The notes beneath the pieces are model-generated. The model did not search any database, was not told where the DNA came from, and saw only the letters and a list, made by a program, of their open reading frames with translations. From Ideonella_A sakaiensis_A (lineage in GTDB: Bacteria > Pseudomonadota > Gammaproteobacteria > Burkholderiales > Burkholderiaceae_C), in the NCBI RefSeq assembly GCF_048320135.1, contig NZ_CP182947.1:3286001-3350000 (forward strand): 64,000 bases of DNA, read 5' to 3'. Of this stretch, positions 44,838-53,441 are shown piece after piece. Position 1 is the first letter of the stretch. Every line of letters starts with the position of its first letter. Both the position numbers and the translations under genes were made by a program.

Positions 44838-45092
44838 GTGAGAATCACGTTCAAGCTGTATGCCAGCCTGACCGACTATCTGCCGGCGCAGGCGCGCAGC
44901 AGCAACCGCATCGAACTCGACCTGCCGGAAGGCGCGACGATCGCGCAGGTGATCGAGCCGTTCGGCATGCCGGCGAAGCTGGTTCACCTGGTGCTCGTCA
45001 ACGGGGTTTATGTCGCGCCGGAAGACCGGCTCGGCCGCGTGCTGGTCGCCGGCGACGTGCTGGCGATCTGGCCGCCGGTCGCCGGCGGTTGA
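44838..45092 (+). CDS. MoaD/ThiS-like ubiquitin-fold sulfur carrier
   Basis: An 84-residue protein ending in VAGG, the C-terminal diglycine that is adenylated and thiocarboxylated. The hydrophobic YASLTDYLP and LVNGVYVAPEDRLG blocks match the MoaD group. Next to AOR it probably supplies sulfur for the pyranopterin dithiolene. It starts 7 bases after the AorC stop. Confidence 0.85.
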   Translation: MRITFKLYASLTDYLPAQARSSNRIELDLPEGATIAQVIEPFGMPAKLVHLVLVNGVYVAPEDRLGRVLVAGDVLAIWPPVAGG

Positions 45093-45105
45093 GCGCAGGC
45101 CGCCG

Positions 45106-45405
45106 ATGCAGGCCCGTTATCCGGCGGCCTTCGACCGCGAGATGGGTTGCACCGAAGCCGAGTGGCTGCGCTGGTTGCCCGGTGCGGTCGGCGGGCGCGC
45201 GGTCGATCTGCGAGCCGGCGCCGCACGGGTCGCCATCAACGGCGGCGCACTCGATCTGAGCTGGCAACAGCTGGCGCCGCGACGCATTGCGCTGATGGCA
45301 ATGCCGGTGCTCGCGGTCAAATTCCGCTTCTCCGATATCGCCGACGCAGAGCGCCAGACCTTCATGCGGTATTTCGACCTGTATACGCAGCGCGGCGGAG
45401 GCTGA
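45106..45405 (+). CDS. Unrecognised AOR-operon protein, 99 residues
   Basis: A 99-residue protein starting at ATG 45106, 13 bases after the MoaD-like gene. I recognise no family. Conserved-looking features are YPAAFDREMGCTEAEWLRWL, an LSWQQLAPRRIALMAMP beta segment, and a C-terminal FSDIADAERQTFMRYFDLYT. This last part looks like the C-terminus of proteins annotated 'hypothetical' near molybdopterin genes, but the link is inference. Its operon position suggests a role in AOR maturation or cofactor handling. Confidence 0.6.
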   Translation: MQARYPAAFDREMGCTEAEWLRWLPGAVGGRAVDLRAGAARVAINGGALDLSWQQLAPRRIALMAMPVLAVKFRFSDIADAERQTFMRYFDLYTQRGGG

Positions 45406-45419
45406 GCGCACAATCGGCG

Positions 45420-46706
45420 ATGCCCATCCCGCCGAAGCCAAGACCAACCCCCGTCAGCAGTCTGGCGCGCCACCTGCAACTGGCCGATTTGCGCGGCCTG
45501 GCCCGTCTGTCGACCCAGGCGACCATCGGCGTCACCGACATCACCGAAGGCGTGCACCGCTCGGTGCTCGGAACGATCGGCCTGGCCGGCAGCGATGCGC
45601 AGCGCACCGGCGGGCTGTCGGGGCTGGTTTACCGCGCGGTGCGCGGCATCACGCGCGGTGTCGGTCGCGCGCTCGACACGACGCTGGCCGGCATGGAGCC
45701 GCTGCTTGCTGACGTCGACCGGCGTCCGGCTGAAGAATCGGTGCAGCGCGCCGCGGTACTTGCCGCGTTGAACGGCGTGCTCGGCGACCGGCTGGCTGCC
45801 GATCGAAGCCCGTTTGCGTTCAACATGTCCCTGCGCCACCGCGGGCTGCCGATCGAACTGGGCAAGCCGTTGCCAGTTCACGCGCCGCGCAGCCGCATCC
45901 TGCTGATGGTCCATGGCCTGTGCATGAACGATCTGCAATGGAGCCGCATCGGCGACGACGGACAGGTCCACAACCACGGCGAGGCGGCGGCCGCCGCACT
46001 TGGACATACCGATCTCTGCCTGCGCTACAACAGCGGCCGCCACGTCTGGCAGAACGGGCGGGATCTGGCCGAACTGCTGGATCGCCTGCTGCAGCACTGG
46101 CCGGTGCCGGTCGAGGAAGTGAGCGTGATCGCGCACAGCATGGGCGGCCTGGTGATCCGCAGCGCCGTCCACCAGGCGCTGCAGCAACAGCGCGAGTGGC
46201 TGCAGCGGCTGAAGCAGGTGATTTTTCTCGGCACGCCCCACCACGGCGCACCGCTCGAGCGTGCCGGCCGTGGCGTCGACCTGCTGCTCGCGGCGTCGCC
46301 GTGGACGGCACCGTTTAGCCGGCTGTCCGGCGTGCGCAGCGCCGGCATCACCGATCTGCGTGATGGCCGGCTGATCGACGAAGACCCCCGGCAAGGGCGC
46401 CGTACCCCGTTGCCATTGCCTGGCGGCATCCGCTGGCGCGCGATCGCTGCGACGCTTGCCGAGCGCCGCAGTGCCATCGCCGACCGATTGACCGGTGATG
46501 GCCTGGTGCCGCTCGACAGCGCACTCGGTCGTGATGCCGACGGTGCGCAGCAGCTTTCGTTTGCCGACGACTCGACCTGGATCAGCCCGCAAACCGGTCA
46601 CCTCGCGTTGCTGAGCCGGCCCGACATCACCGAACGCATCATCGACTGGCTGGCTGAATCCGCGGCGCCGCCGGTGCCGGCGCGTACACTGCCAGACATC
46701 CACTGA
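45420..46706 (+). CDS. Alpha/beta-hydrolase, PGAP1-like esterase/lipase family
   Basis: A 428-residue protein. Residues about 1-150 are an unrecognised N-terminal region with Gly/Val-rich amphipathic stretches. The hydrolase domain begins near 155: HGLCMND (oxyanion), AHSMGGLV (nucleophile serine) and a C-terminal Asp-His around GDGLVPLDS...TGHLALL. The build resembles the PGAP1-like esterases; substrate unknown. ATG 45420 lies 14 bases after the 99-residue gene, so it may belong to the AOR transcript or start a new unit. Confidence 0.75.
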   Translation: MPIPPKPRPTPVSSLARHLQLADLRGLARLSTQATIGVTDITEGVHRSVLGTIGLAGSDAQRTGGLSGLVYRAVRGITRGVGRALDTTLAGMEPLLADVDRRPAEESVQRAAVLAALNGVLGDRLAADRSPFAFNMSLRHRGLPIELGKPLPVHAPRSRILLMVHGLCMNDLQWSRIGDDGQVHNHGEAAAAALGHTDLCLRYNSGRHVWQNGRDLAELLDRLLQHWPVPVEEVSVIAHSMGGLVIRSAVHQALQQQREWLQRLKQVIFLGTPHHGAPLERAGRGVDLLLAASPWTAPFSRLSGVRSAGITDLRDGRLIDEDPRQGRRTPLPLPGGIRWRAIAATLAERRSAIADRLTGDGLVPLDSALGRDADGAQQLSFADDSTWISPQTGHLALLSRPDITERIIDWLAESAAPPVPARTLPDIH

Positions 46707-46724
46707 CGATCTTCGGCGCAGCCC

Positions 46725-47189
46725 ATGCAGGCAGGACAGATCGAAATGCTGCAGCGGATGCCGGTCTTCGGCGGCATCCGCGCGGAGGTGCTGGGTCTGC
46801 TGCTCGATCACGCGGCCCATCGCCGGCTGCCAGCGGGTCAGGCCTTTTTCCGCGAAGGAGAACCGGGGGACCGGATGTTCGTGCTCGAAGCCGGCCGCGC
46901 TGCAGTCGTCAAGGGCTGGCAGGGCAGCGAGGTGCTGCTGCACCATCTCGAAGCCGGCGACTGCTTCGGCGAAATGGCGTTGATGGACCTGTTCCCACGC
47001 AGCGCGTCGGTGATTGCCGAAACCGACTGTGTCGCGATCGAGCTGACGACCGAGAGCCTGGCCGGCCTGTTCGAGCGCGACCTGGAGCAGTTTGCGCTGA
47101 TCCAGATGAACATCGGCCGCGAGGTCTGCCGTCGCCTGCGCGCGGCAGACGATCGGCTGTTCAGGCTCAGGATGGGCGAAGCCGATTGA
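46725..47189 (+). CDS. Cyclic-nucleotide-binding domain protein
   Basis: A 154-residue single CNMP-binding domain. EGEPGDRMFVLEAGRAAVV and the phosphate-binding cassette GDCFGEMALMDLFPRSASVI are visible; the arginine and glutamate of the cassette (GEMAL, PRSASV) are conserved. There is no helix-turn-helix C-terminus, so it is not a CRP-type regulator by itself. It may act as a sensor or scaffold. It follows the esterase gene by 18 bases. Confidence 0.8.
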   Translation: MQAGQIEMLQRMPVFGGIRAEVLGLLLDHAAHRRLPAGQAFFREGEPGDRMFVLEAGRAAVVKGWQGSEVLLHHLEAGDCFGEMALMDLFPRSASVIAETDCVAIELTTESLAGLFERDLEQFALIQMNIGREVCRRLRAADDRLFRLRMGEAD

Positions 47190-47208
47190 GGGACGCGGCC
47201 CGGTCCGT

Positions 47209-47733
47209 TCAGCCGATGGCCTGCAGCTCGGCCTTGTAACGAGCGCCGCGTCGAACATAACCGTCGGCGTTGCCGGCAAGCCGGGCCAGTTCCTCGTCAC
47301 CGAGCGTGCGCACCGCCTTCGCCGGCGCGCCGAGGATCAGCGAGCGGTCCGGGAACTGCTTGCCCTCGGTGACCAGCGCACCGGCCGCAATCAGGCACTG
47401 ACGGCCGATCACGGCGCCGTTCATCACGACGGCCTGGATGCCGACCAAGGTGCCTTCACCGATGCTGCAGCCGTGCAGCATCGCCTGGTGGCCGACGCTG
47501 ACGCCCTTGCCGAGGTCGAGCGGGAAGCCTGGATCGGTGTGCAGCACCGCACCTTCCTGCACATTGCAGTCGTCACCGACGCGGATCGGCTCGTTGTCGG
47601 CGCGCAGCACCGCACCCGGCCAGACCGATGTCCGCTCGCCGAGCGTGACCCTGCCGATCAGCGTGGCCTCTGCCGCGACGTGGCAGCTGGCCGGGATATC
47701 GGGTGTCAGTTCGCCGAGGCGGTAGATCGTCAT
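47209..47733 (-). CDS. Gamma-carbonic anhydrase family protein
   Basis: A 174-residue left-handed beta-helix protein with hexapeptide repeats. The three zinc-histidine positions are visible at H65 (VLHTDPG), H82 and H87 (VGHQAMLHGC), as in Cam. Thus CO2/bicarbonate interconversion is plausible. It is the last gene of a five-gene minus-strand cluster with SbtA and a second such protein. The gap to the glyoxalase gene is 31 bases. Confidence 0.88.
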   Translation of the reverse strand: MTIYRLGELTPDIPASCHVAAEATLIGRVTLGERTSVWPGAVLRADNEPIRVGDDCNVQEGAVLHTDPGFPLDLGKGVSVGHQAMLHGCSIGEGTLVGIQAVVMNGAVIGRQCLIAAGALVTEGKQFPDRSLILGAPAKAVRTLGDEELARLAGNADGYVRRGARYKAELQAIG

Positions 47734-47764
47734 CGTGATGTTCCTTCAGTTCGGTAGGCGGGGT

Positions 47765-48556
47765 TCACCAGCGGTTGCGCAATTCGCGCAGCTTGATGAA
47801 GACAGTCTTCGCGTCGGGCTGCTCGGGCAGGTCAGGGAAATTTTCGCGCAGGCGGGCAATCAGGCTCGGGCTGCTCAACCGCAGAAAGCTGTTAATCTGT
47901 TTTTCCTGCTGCAGCGTCGTGACGACCGAAGTCGCCGGGTCATGGCCGCTGACTTCGGGCAGCATCGCCTGTGCGTCGCGGTTGTCGGGTTCGCGGTCGA
48001 GCGTGAACTTCAGGTTGTTCTCGATATAGTCGTGGCCAGGATAAACCTGCGTGTCGTCGGGCAGGCGCGCCAGTTGGTCGACGAAGCTGGTGTACAGCGC
48101 GACCGGATCGCCGCCGTTGTGGCAGTTGCCGGCGCCGGCATTGAACAGCGTATCGCCCGAAAACAGCGCCGGCCGGTCGCCGTGCGCTTGCAGGCAGATG
48201 TGGCACATCGTGTGGCCTGGCGTATCGAGGCATTCGAGCTCGACGGTGCGGCCGACCTTCACGACATCACCGGCCTTCAGCCCGCGGTTGACGCCGGCAA
48301 TCCTCGAACCGGCTTTTTCGTGCGCCAGCAGCTTCGCGCCAGTCGCCGCGATCACCGCGTCATTGCCGCCGGTATGGTCGTGGTGTTCATGGGTATTGAG
48401 CACCTGCGTGATCTGCCAGCCCTTGGCCTTCGCCGCCTGCAGGCATTTGCCGTGGTCGAGCGGGTCGATCGCGAGCGCCTCGCCGGTCTCCGGGCAGGCG
48501 ATCAGGTAGTTGAAATTGCGGTAGGCATTGCCGGTCCAGATGCGTTCGATGATCAT
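47765..48556 (-). CDS. Glyoxalase II / hydroxyacylglutathione hydrolase (metallo-beta-lactamase fold)
   Basis: A 263-residue binuclear metallohydrolase with THEHHDHTGG (H56, H58, D60, H61), the DTPGHTMCH, FSGDTLFNAGAGNC and GHDYIENN blocks, matching GloB. It hydrolyses S-lactoylglutathione in methylglyoxal detoxification. ATG 48556 is supported by GAGGAG upstream; the longer frame that reaches 49093 is antisense to the gamma-CA gene. Its place between two carbonic-anhydrase-like genes may be incidental. Confidence 0.9.
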   Translation of the reverse strand: MIIERIWTGNAYRNFNYLIACPETGEALAIDPLDHGKCLQAAKAKGWQITQVLNTHEHHDHTGGNDAVIAATGAKLLAHEKAGSRIAGVNRGLKAGDVVKVGRTVELECLDTPGHTMCHICLQAHGDRPALFSGDTLFNAGAGNCHNGGDPVALYTSFVDQLARLPDDTQVYPGHDYIENNLKFTLDREPDNRDAQAMLPEVSGHDPATSVVTTLQQEKQINSFLRLSSPSLIARLRENFPDLPEQPDAKTVFIKLRELRNRW

Positions 48557-48630
48557 CAGCTTGCTCCTCGTGCGGACTGCGGTGCAGCCGGACCATTGTA
48601 GGAAGCCGGGGTGGGGGCGATCGCCGGCCG

Positions 48631-49224
48631 TCAGTCTCCAGCGTGCTTGCCGGCCAGCATCGCATCGAGCTGTTCGAGTTGTGCTGCCGACAGCCGCTCG
48701 CCGCCGGCCGCATACAGCTGCGCGATGGTCTGGTAGAAACGCGCGTTCATCAGATTGGCGGCCGAGTTGTCGCGGGTCGCGACGTTTTTGCCGGGCACGC
48801 CGGCGATCACCGAGTTGTCCGGAAAAACCTGGCCTTCGCCGACGATGCAATGGCCGGCGACGATCGAATTGGCGCCGATCCGGGCACCGTCCATCACGGT
48901 GGCATTGATGCCGATCAGGCAGCGGTCGCCGATCTCGCAGCCGTGCAGCGTCGCATGGTGGGTGATCGAGCAGTCTTCGCCGACGATTGTCGGTGTGCGG
49001 TAGCCGACATGGATCATCACGAAGTCCTGCACATTGCTGCGCGCGCCGATGCGGATCTCGTGCATCTCGCTGCGCATCACGACGTTCGGCCACACCGAGG
49101 CGCCTGCGCCGATCCGGATCCGGCCGAATAACTGCGCCGACGGGTCGATAAAAGCCGGCGAGTCGAGCACGACCTCGGCGCCGATGTGCGGCCGCTGACG
49201 TTTGCCCGGACGGCGATCCGTCAT
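48631..49224 (-). CDS. Second gamma-carbonic anhydrase family protein
   Basis: A 197-residue beta-helix protein (hexapeptide repeats, residues about 25-150) with a C-terminal helix. Histidines at H72 (VMIHVGY), H89 or H90 and H94 (THHATLHGC) fit the metal positions of the Cam/YrdA group. ATG 49224 is preferred because GGAG is 6 bases upstream; ATG 49236 is weaker. Sequence differs enough from the 47209 protein that the pair is not a simple duplicate. It is adjacent to sbtB. Confidence 0.82.
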   Translation of the reverse strand: MTDRRPGKRQRPHIGAEVVLDSPAFIDPSAQLFGRIRIGAGASVWPNVVMRSEMHEIRIGARSNVQDFVMIHVGYRTPTIVGEDCSITHHATLHGCEIGDRCLIGINATVMDGARIGANSIVAGHCIVGEGQVFPDNSVIAGVPGKNVATRDNSAANLMNARFYQTIAQLYAAGGERLSAAQLEQLDAMLAGKHAGD

Positions 49225-49249
49225 CGTGGGCTCCATCGCAGCATGCGCA

Positions 49250-49552
49250 TCAGAATTTCTCCGGCCGCAGTACCTCGACGTCGCTGACGAAGAGGATCAT
49301 CGAATAATTCTCGTAATAGCGCTCGCGCACGCCGTTGAAGATCGCCATTGCGCTTTCGTCGTTGCACAGTATCTCGACGCGGATATTGGCATTCGGCCCC
49401 CAGGTCGCGTCGCGTCGCCCGCGATGGCCCTTGCCGCGCGCATCGGTGACCGTATAGCCATGCGCGCCCAGCGCCTCGATGTCGCGCAGCAGTGGCTCTT
49501 CGATGACCGCCTCGGTGATGATCGTCAGCAGTTTGCGCGTCGATGGAAACAT
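49250..49552 (-). CDS. SbtB-like PII-family protein
   Basis: A 100-residue PII-fold protein. The T-loop region ARGKGHRGRRDATWGPNA, the following NIRVEILC strand and the C-terminal FVSDVEVLRPEKF fit SbtB. SbtB of cyanobacteria binds cAMP and regulates SbtA; the cyanobacterial C-terminal Cys pair (R-loop) is absent here, as the protein ends at RPEKF. It lies 10 bases after the SbtA stop on the same strand, the usual SbtA-SbtB order. Confidence 0.8.
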   Translation of the reverse strand: MFPSTRKLLTIITEAVIEEPLLRDIEALGAHGYTVTDARGKGHRGRRDATWGPNANIRVEILCNDESAMAIFNGVRERYYENYSMILFVSDVEVLRPEKF

Positions 49553-49562
49553 CTCGATCTCC

Positions 49563-50498
49563 TCAGGCCAGATATTGGGCCAGCCGGTGGTACAGCGGTA
49601 TGCCGATCAGCAGGTTGAACGGAAACGTGATGCCGAGCGCAGCGCCGATCGACAGCGCCGGATTCGCCTCCGGTACCGCGATGCGCATTGCTGCCGGCGC
49701 GGCGATGTACGAGGCGCTGGCATACAGCGTTGCCAGCAGCGTCGTGCCGCCGAGCGACAGCCCGAGCATCTTGCCGACCAGCAACCCGAGCAAGGCCGAA
49801 AACAACGGCGTGACGATCGCGAAGATCACCAGAAACGGGCCGGCGCGGCGCAGGTCTTCGATGCGGCGCGCCGCGACCAGCCCCATTTCGAGAAGGAAAA
49901 ACGCCAGCAGTCCCTTGAACAGATCGAAGAAGACGCGGTCGAGCGGCGCGATGCCGGACGGCCCGGCGATCCAGCCGATTGCCATGCCGCCGAGCAGCAG
50001 CACCAGGCTCTTGCCGGTGAAGACCTCGTGCAGCAACGGTCCCCACTTGGTACCGCTGGCGCCGCGGCGGGCCAGCACGACACCGATCATCAGTGCCGGA
50101 AATTCGAGGAAGACGAGGAATACCGTCATGTAGCCCTCGACGCCGGTGCCGAGGCGAGTCAGGTAAGTCGTCCCAACGGCAAAGGTGACGACGCTGACCG
50201 AACCGTAGTGGCCGGCGATCGAGCCGGCATCGGCGCGCGACAACTTGCCGATGCGGTGCAGCACCGGGAATGCAAGCAGCGGAATCGCGGCGCCGCAGAG
50301 GACGATCACGACGCCCGGCAATGCGACATCGAGCAGCGGATATTTGGCCAGTTCGACGCCGCCCTTCAGGCCGATCGCCAGCAGCAGGAAGATGCTCAGC
50401 GATTCGTACAACACGCCCGGGATCTTCAGGTCCGACCGGATCACGCCAGCGATGATGCCGAGCAGGAAGAACAGGATGACGGGTTCGAAATACGGCAT
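49563..50498 (-). CDS. sbtA: Sodium-dependent bicarbonate transporter, SbtA family
   Basis: A 311-residue membrane protein with about 10 hydrophobic segments in two repeats. LLFLLGIIAGVIRSDLKIP-type start, GHYGSVSVVTF in the first half and ASASYIAAPAAMRIAVPEANPA in the second are the conserved blocks of the SbtA (DUF897) family, which symports Na+ and HCO3-. ATG 50498 begins at the family N-terminus. The nearby SbtB-like gene supports the assignment. Promoter lies in the 258-base gap shared with the divergent ATPase. Confidence 0.85.
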   Translation of the reverse strand: MPYFEPVILFFLLGIIAGVIRSDLKIPGVLYESLSIFLLLAIGLKGGVELAKYPLLDVALPGVVIVLCGAAIPLLAFPVLHRIGKLSRADAGSIAGHYGSVSVVTFAVGTTYLTRLGTGVEGYMTVFLVFLEFPALMIGVVLARRGASGTKWGPLLHEVFTGKSLVLLLGGMAIGWIAGPSGIAPLDRVFFDLFKGLLAFFLLEMGLVAARRIEDLRRAGPFLVIFAIVTPLFSALLGLLVGKMLGLSLGGTTLLATLYASASYIAAPAAMRIAVPEANPALSIGAALGITFPFNLLIGIPLYHRLAQYLA

Positions 50499-50597
50499 TC
50501 GTGCTCGCTGGGAGATATTGTTTCCAGACGGACGCAGATGATCGTGCAGCGTCGGGCCACCGGGATTTTGCCGCAGTGGGCACCTGCCGCCGGCTGC

Positions 50598-50615
50598 GCT
50601 TGACTTTCGTCAAGC
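50598..50615. promoter_or_regulatory. Putative FNR/ANR-type binding site
   Basis: GCTTGACTTTCGTCAAGC is a perfect 18-base dyad whose core TTGAC-N4-GTCAA fits the FNR/ANR pattern TTGAY-N4-RTCAA. It lies 98 bases upstream of sbtA and 150 bases upstream of the P-type ATPase, with a TACCAT -10-like hexamer at 50655-50660 on the plus strand. It would predict oxygen-dependent control. Confidence 0.55.
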
Positions 50616-50756
50616 AGGGCCGACAAAAGGCGCCGCCAACCGTTGCCGCCACCGTACCATCTCCGGAAGCCGGGCAGGATCCCCGCAACAGCACCGGCAT
50701 CCCTCATCCGGTCTTTTCCCGAACATTCACCCAACGCAGCAACTCCACAAGCCCGA

Positions 50757-53441
50757 ATGGCGCATCCGTCTAGTGATCACCCGAACCGGGCCTGGCATGC
50801 GCTGGCTGCAGATGAGGTGCTGGAGCGTCTCGGAGTCGACGCGGACCGCGGCTTGCTGCCCGATGTCATTGCGCAGCGGCGTGCCGAACATGGCCCGAAT
50901 GCCTTGCCGGAGGCGCCACCGAAGCCCCTCTGGCGCACCTTCATCCGCCAGTTCAAGAGCCCGCTGATCTACATCCTGTTCGTCGCTGCGCTGCTGGCGG
51001 TTGCGCTCGGCCACCAGGGTGACGCCGCGGTGATCCTGCTGGTCGTGCTGGTCAATGCATTGATTGGCAGCTTCCAGGAGGGCAGGGCCGAGCGTTCGAT
51101 GGCCGCATTGCGGCGGCTGTCGGCATTGCATGTCCGGGTGCTGAGGGACGGTGCCGAGCAATCGATCGAGGCGGTCGATCTGGTGCCAGGCGACGTGCTG
51201 CTGCTGGCGGCCGGCGATGCGGTTGCCGCCGACGCAAGGCTGCTCGTCGCGGCCCAGCTGCAGCTTGCCGAGGCCGCGCTGACCGGCGAATCGGTGCCAG
51301 TCGCCAAATCGACGACGCCGCTGCCCGAGGCCACCGTGCTCGCCGACCGCCGCAACGTGGTCTATTCCGGCACCCACGTCACCGCGGGCCGGGCAAAGGC
51401 GGTGATCGTCGCCACCGGCGCTGCGACCGAAGTCGGATTGATCGCCGGGCTGACCGAGCGCGCCGATGAACCGAAGACGCCGCTCGAGCATCGCCTCGCG
51501 CGATTCGGCCGTGCGCTGGTCGCCGCGGCGCTGCTGCTGTTCGTCGTCGTCGTGATGCTTGGGCTGTGGCGCGAACTACCGCTGGCCGATGTGCTGATGG
51601 TCGCGATCAGCCAGATGGTGTCGATGGTGCCGGAAGGCTTGCCGGTCGCGATGACGATTGCGCTGGCCGTCGGCATGCAGCGGATGGCCGCGCGCGGCGC
51701 GGTGATCAGGCGCTTGTCGGCGGTCGAGACGCTCGGTTCGACGACGGTGATCTGCAGCGACAAGACCGGCACGTTGACGAAGAACGAGATGACGGCGGTT
51801 GCGGTCTGGCTGGCCGACGGTCGCGAGCTGACGGTTGCTGGCATCGGTTATCAGCCGGACGGGCAATTCGACGGTTGCGACGCGCAGGACCCGGTGTTGC
51901 ACGAGCTGCTGCTCGCCGCGGCGCTGTGCAACGATGCCGAACTGCTGGCGCCCGATGGCGAACGCGCGGCGTGGACGGTGCTCGGCGACCCGACCGAAGG
52001 CGCGCTGCTGGTGCTGGCTCGCAAGGCCGGCATCGATCTGACGACGCTGCGGCGCGATGCACCGCGTGACGCGGAACTGCCGTTCGATTCCGACAGCAAG
52101 CTGATGGCCACCCGGCACGCCATCGGCGAGGCGCCGCAGCGCGTATTGATCAAGGGTGCGCCGGAGGCCGTGTTGCGGCTGTGTGGCGCGCAGTCGCAGG
52201 CCAGCACGGCGGCACGGGCGGCGGCGGAGACGATGGCGCAGCGGGCGCTGCGCGTACTGGCTTTTGCAGCTGTCGACGACGACACGCTCGATCCAGCGGC
52301 CGGTTTCGATGCGCTGGCCGGCCGAGCCAGGCTGCTCGGGCTGGTCGGCGAGATCGATCCGCCGCGCGAGGAGGTCAAGGTCGCGGTGGCCGAATGCCGC
52401 GTCGCCGGCATCCGGCCGGTGATGGTTACCGGCGACCACAAGCTGACCGGTTTTGCGATCGCGCGCGAACTCGGCATCGCCGCCGACGACGACCGTGCCG
52501 TCGACGGCCCCGAGCTGGAAAGCATGAGTGAGCCCGAGCTGCTCGAGCAGATCGACCGGATCGCCGTGTTTGCCCGCGTCCATCCGGCGCAGAAGCTGCG
52601 CATCGTCGAGGCGTTGCAGTCGCGCGGCGATGTCGTCGCGATGACCGGCGATGGCGTCAATGACGCGCCGGCGCTGGCACGTGCCGATGTCGGTGTCGCA
52701 ATGGGCATCACCGGCACCGAAGTCGCGAAAAGCGCCGCGAAGATCGTCGTCACCGACGACAACTTCGCGACCATCGTCGCGGCGGTGGAGCAGGGCCGCG
52801 TCGTCTACGCCAACCTGAAGAAGGTCATCCTCTATCTGTTCGCGACTTCGCTGGCAGAGGTCACCGTGCTGCTGCTGGCGCTGCTCGGTGGTTTTCCGCT
52901 GCCGCTGGCGGCGGTGCAGATCCTGTGGATCAATATCGTCACCGAGGGCACGGTGACGGTCAATCTGGTGATGGACCCGCCCGATGGCGACGAGATGCGC
53001 CGTGCGCCGGTGCCGAGCGACGACCGCCTGCTCGGCGCCGCATTGCTGAAGCGGGTGCTGCTGATGACGCCGGTGATCGCCGGCGTGACCTTCGGCTGGT
53101 TTGCCTGGCGGCTGTCGGCCGGTGTCGCCGAGGAGGTGGTCCGTACCGAAACCTTCACGGTGCTGGCGATGTGCCAGTGGTTCAATGTGCTGAATTGCCA
53201 GTCCGCAACGACCTCGGCATTCAAGTTCCGCCTGTTGCGCAACCCGTGGCTGATCGGCGGGCTGACACTGTCGGTGCTGTTGCAGGGTCTGGTGCTTTAT
53301 CTGCCGCCGCTGAATGCGCTGTTCCATACCGTTGCGCTGCCGCCGGCCTCGCTGCTGCCGCTGGTTGCGCTGGCCAGTGCGGTGTTGTGGGCCGAGGAGC
53401 TGCGCAAGCTGCTGGCACGCAGCCGCGTGCAGGACCGGTAA
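50757..53441 (+). CDS. P-type cation ATPase, P2 (Ca2+-type) family
   Basis: An 894-residue ATP-driven cation pump. The phosphorylation site D335 is in DKTGTLT; TGES (ALTGESVP), PEGLP in the fourth transmembrane helix (about 291-295) and the hinge TGDGVNDAPAL are present. PEGLP and the length point to the P2 (Ca2+/Mn2+ or Na+/H+) group, not a heavy-metal pump; no N-terminal metal-binding domain. ATG 50757 (MAHPSSD) was chosen; the longer frame above it lacks homology. It overlaps the antiporter by one base (TAATG). Confidence 0.9.
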   Translation: MAHPSSDHPNRAWHALAADEVLERLGVDADRGLLPDVIAQRRAEHGPNALPEAPPKPLWRTFIRQFKSPLIYILFVAALLAVALGHQGDAAVILLVVLVNALIGSFQEGRAERSMAALRRLSALHVRVLRDGAEQSIEAVDLVPGDVLLLAAGDAVAADARLLVAAQLQLAEAALTGESVPVAKSTTPLPEATVLADRRNVVYSGTHVTAGRAKAVIVATGAATEVGLIAGLTERADEPKTPLEHRLARFGRALVAAALLLFVVVVMLGLWRELPLADVLMVAISQMVSMVPEGLPVAMTIALAVGMQRMAARGAVIRRLSAVETLGSTTVICSDKTGTLTKNEMTAVAVWLADGRELTVAGIGYQPDGQFDGCDAQDPVLHELLLAAALCNDAELLAPDGERAAWTVLGDPTEGALLVLARKAGIDLTTLRRDAPRDAELPFDSDSKLMATRHAIGEAPQRVLIKGAPEAVLRLCGAQSQASTAARAAAETMAQRALRVLAFAAVDDDTLDPAAGFDALAGRARLLGLVGEIDPPREEVKVAVAECRVAGIRPVMVTGDHKLTGFAIARELGIAADDDRAVDGPELESMSEPELLEQIDRIAVFARVHPAQKLRIVEALQSRGDVVAMTGDGVNDAPALARADVGVAMGITGTEVAKSAAKIVVTDDNFATIVAAVEQGRVVYANLKKVILYLFATSLAEVTVLLLALLGGFPLPLAAVQILWINIVTEGTVTVNLVMDPPDGDEMRRAPVPSDDRLLGAALLKRVLLMTPVIAGVTFGWFAWRLSAGVAEEVVRTETFTVLAMCQWFNVLNCQSATTSAFKFRLLRNPWLIGGLTLSVLLQGLVLYLPPLNALFHTVALPPASLLPLVALASAVLWAEELRKLLARSRVQDR

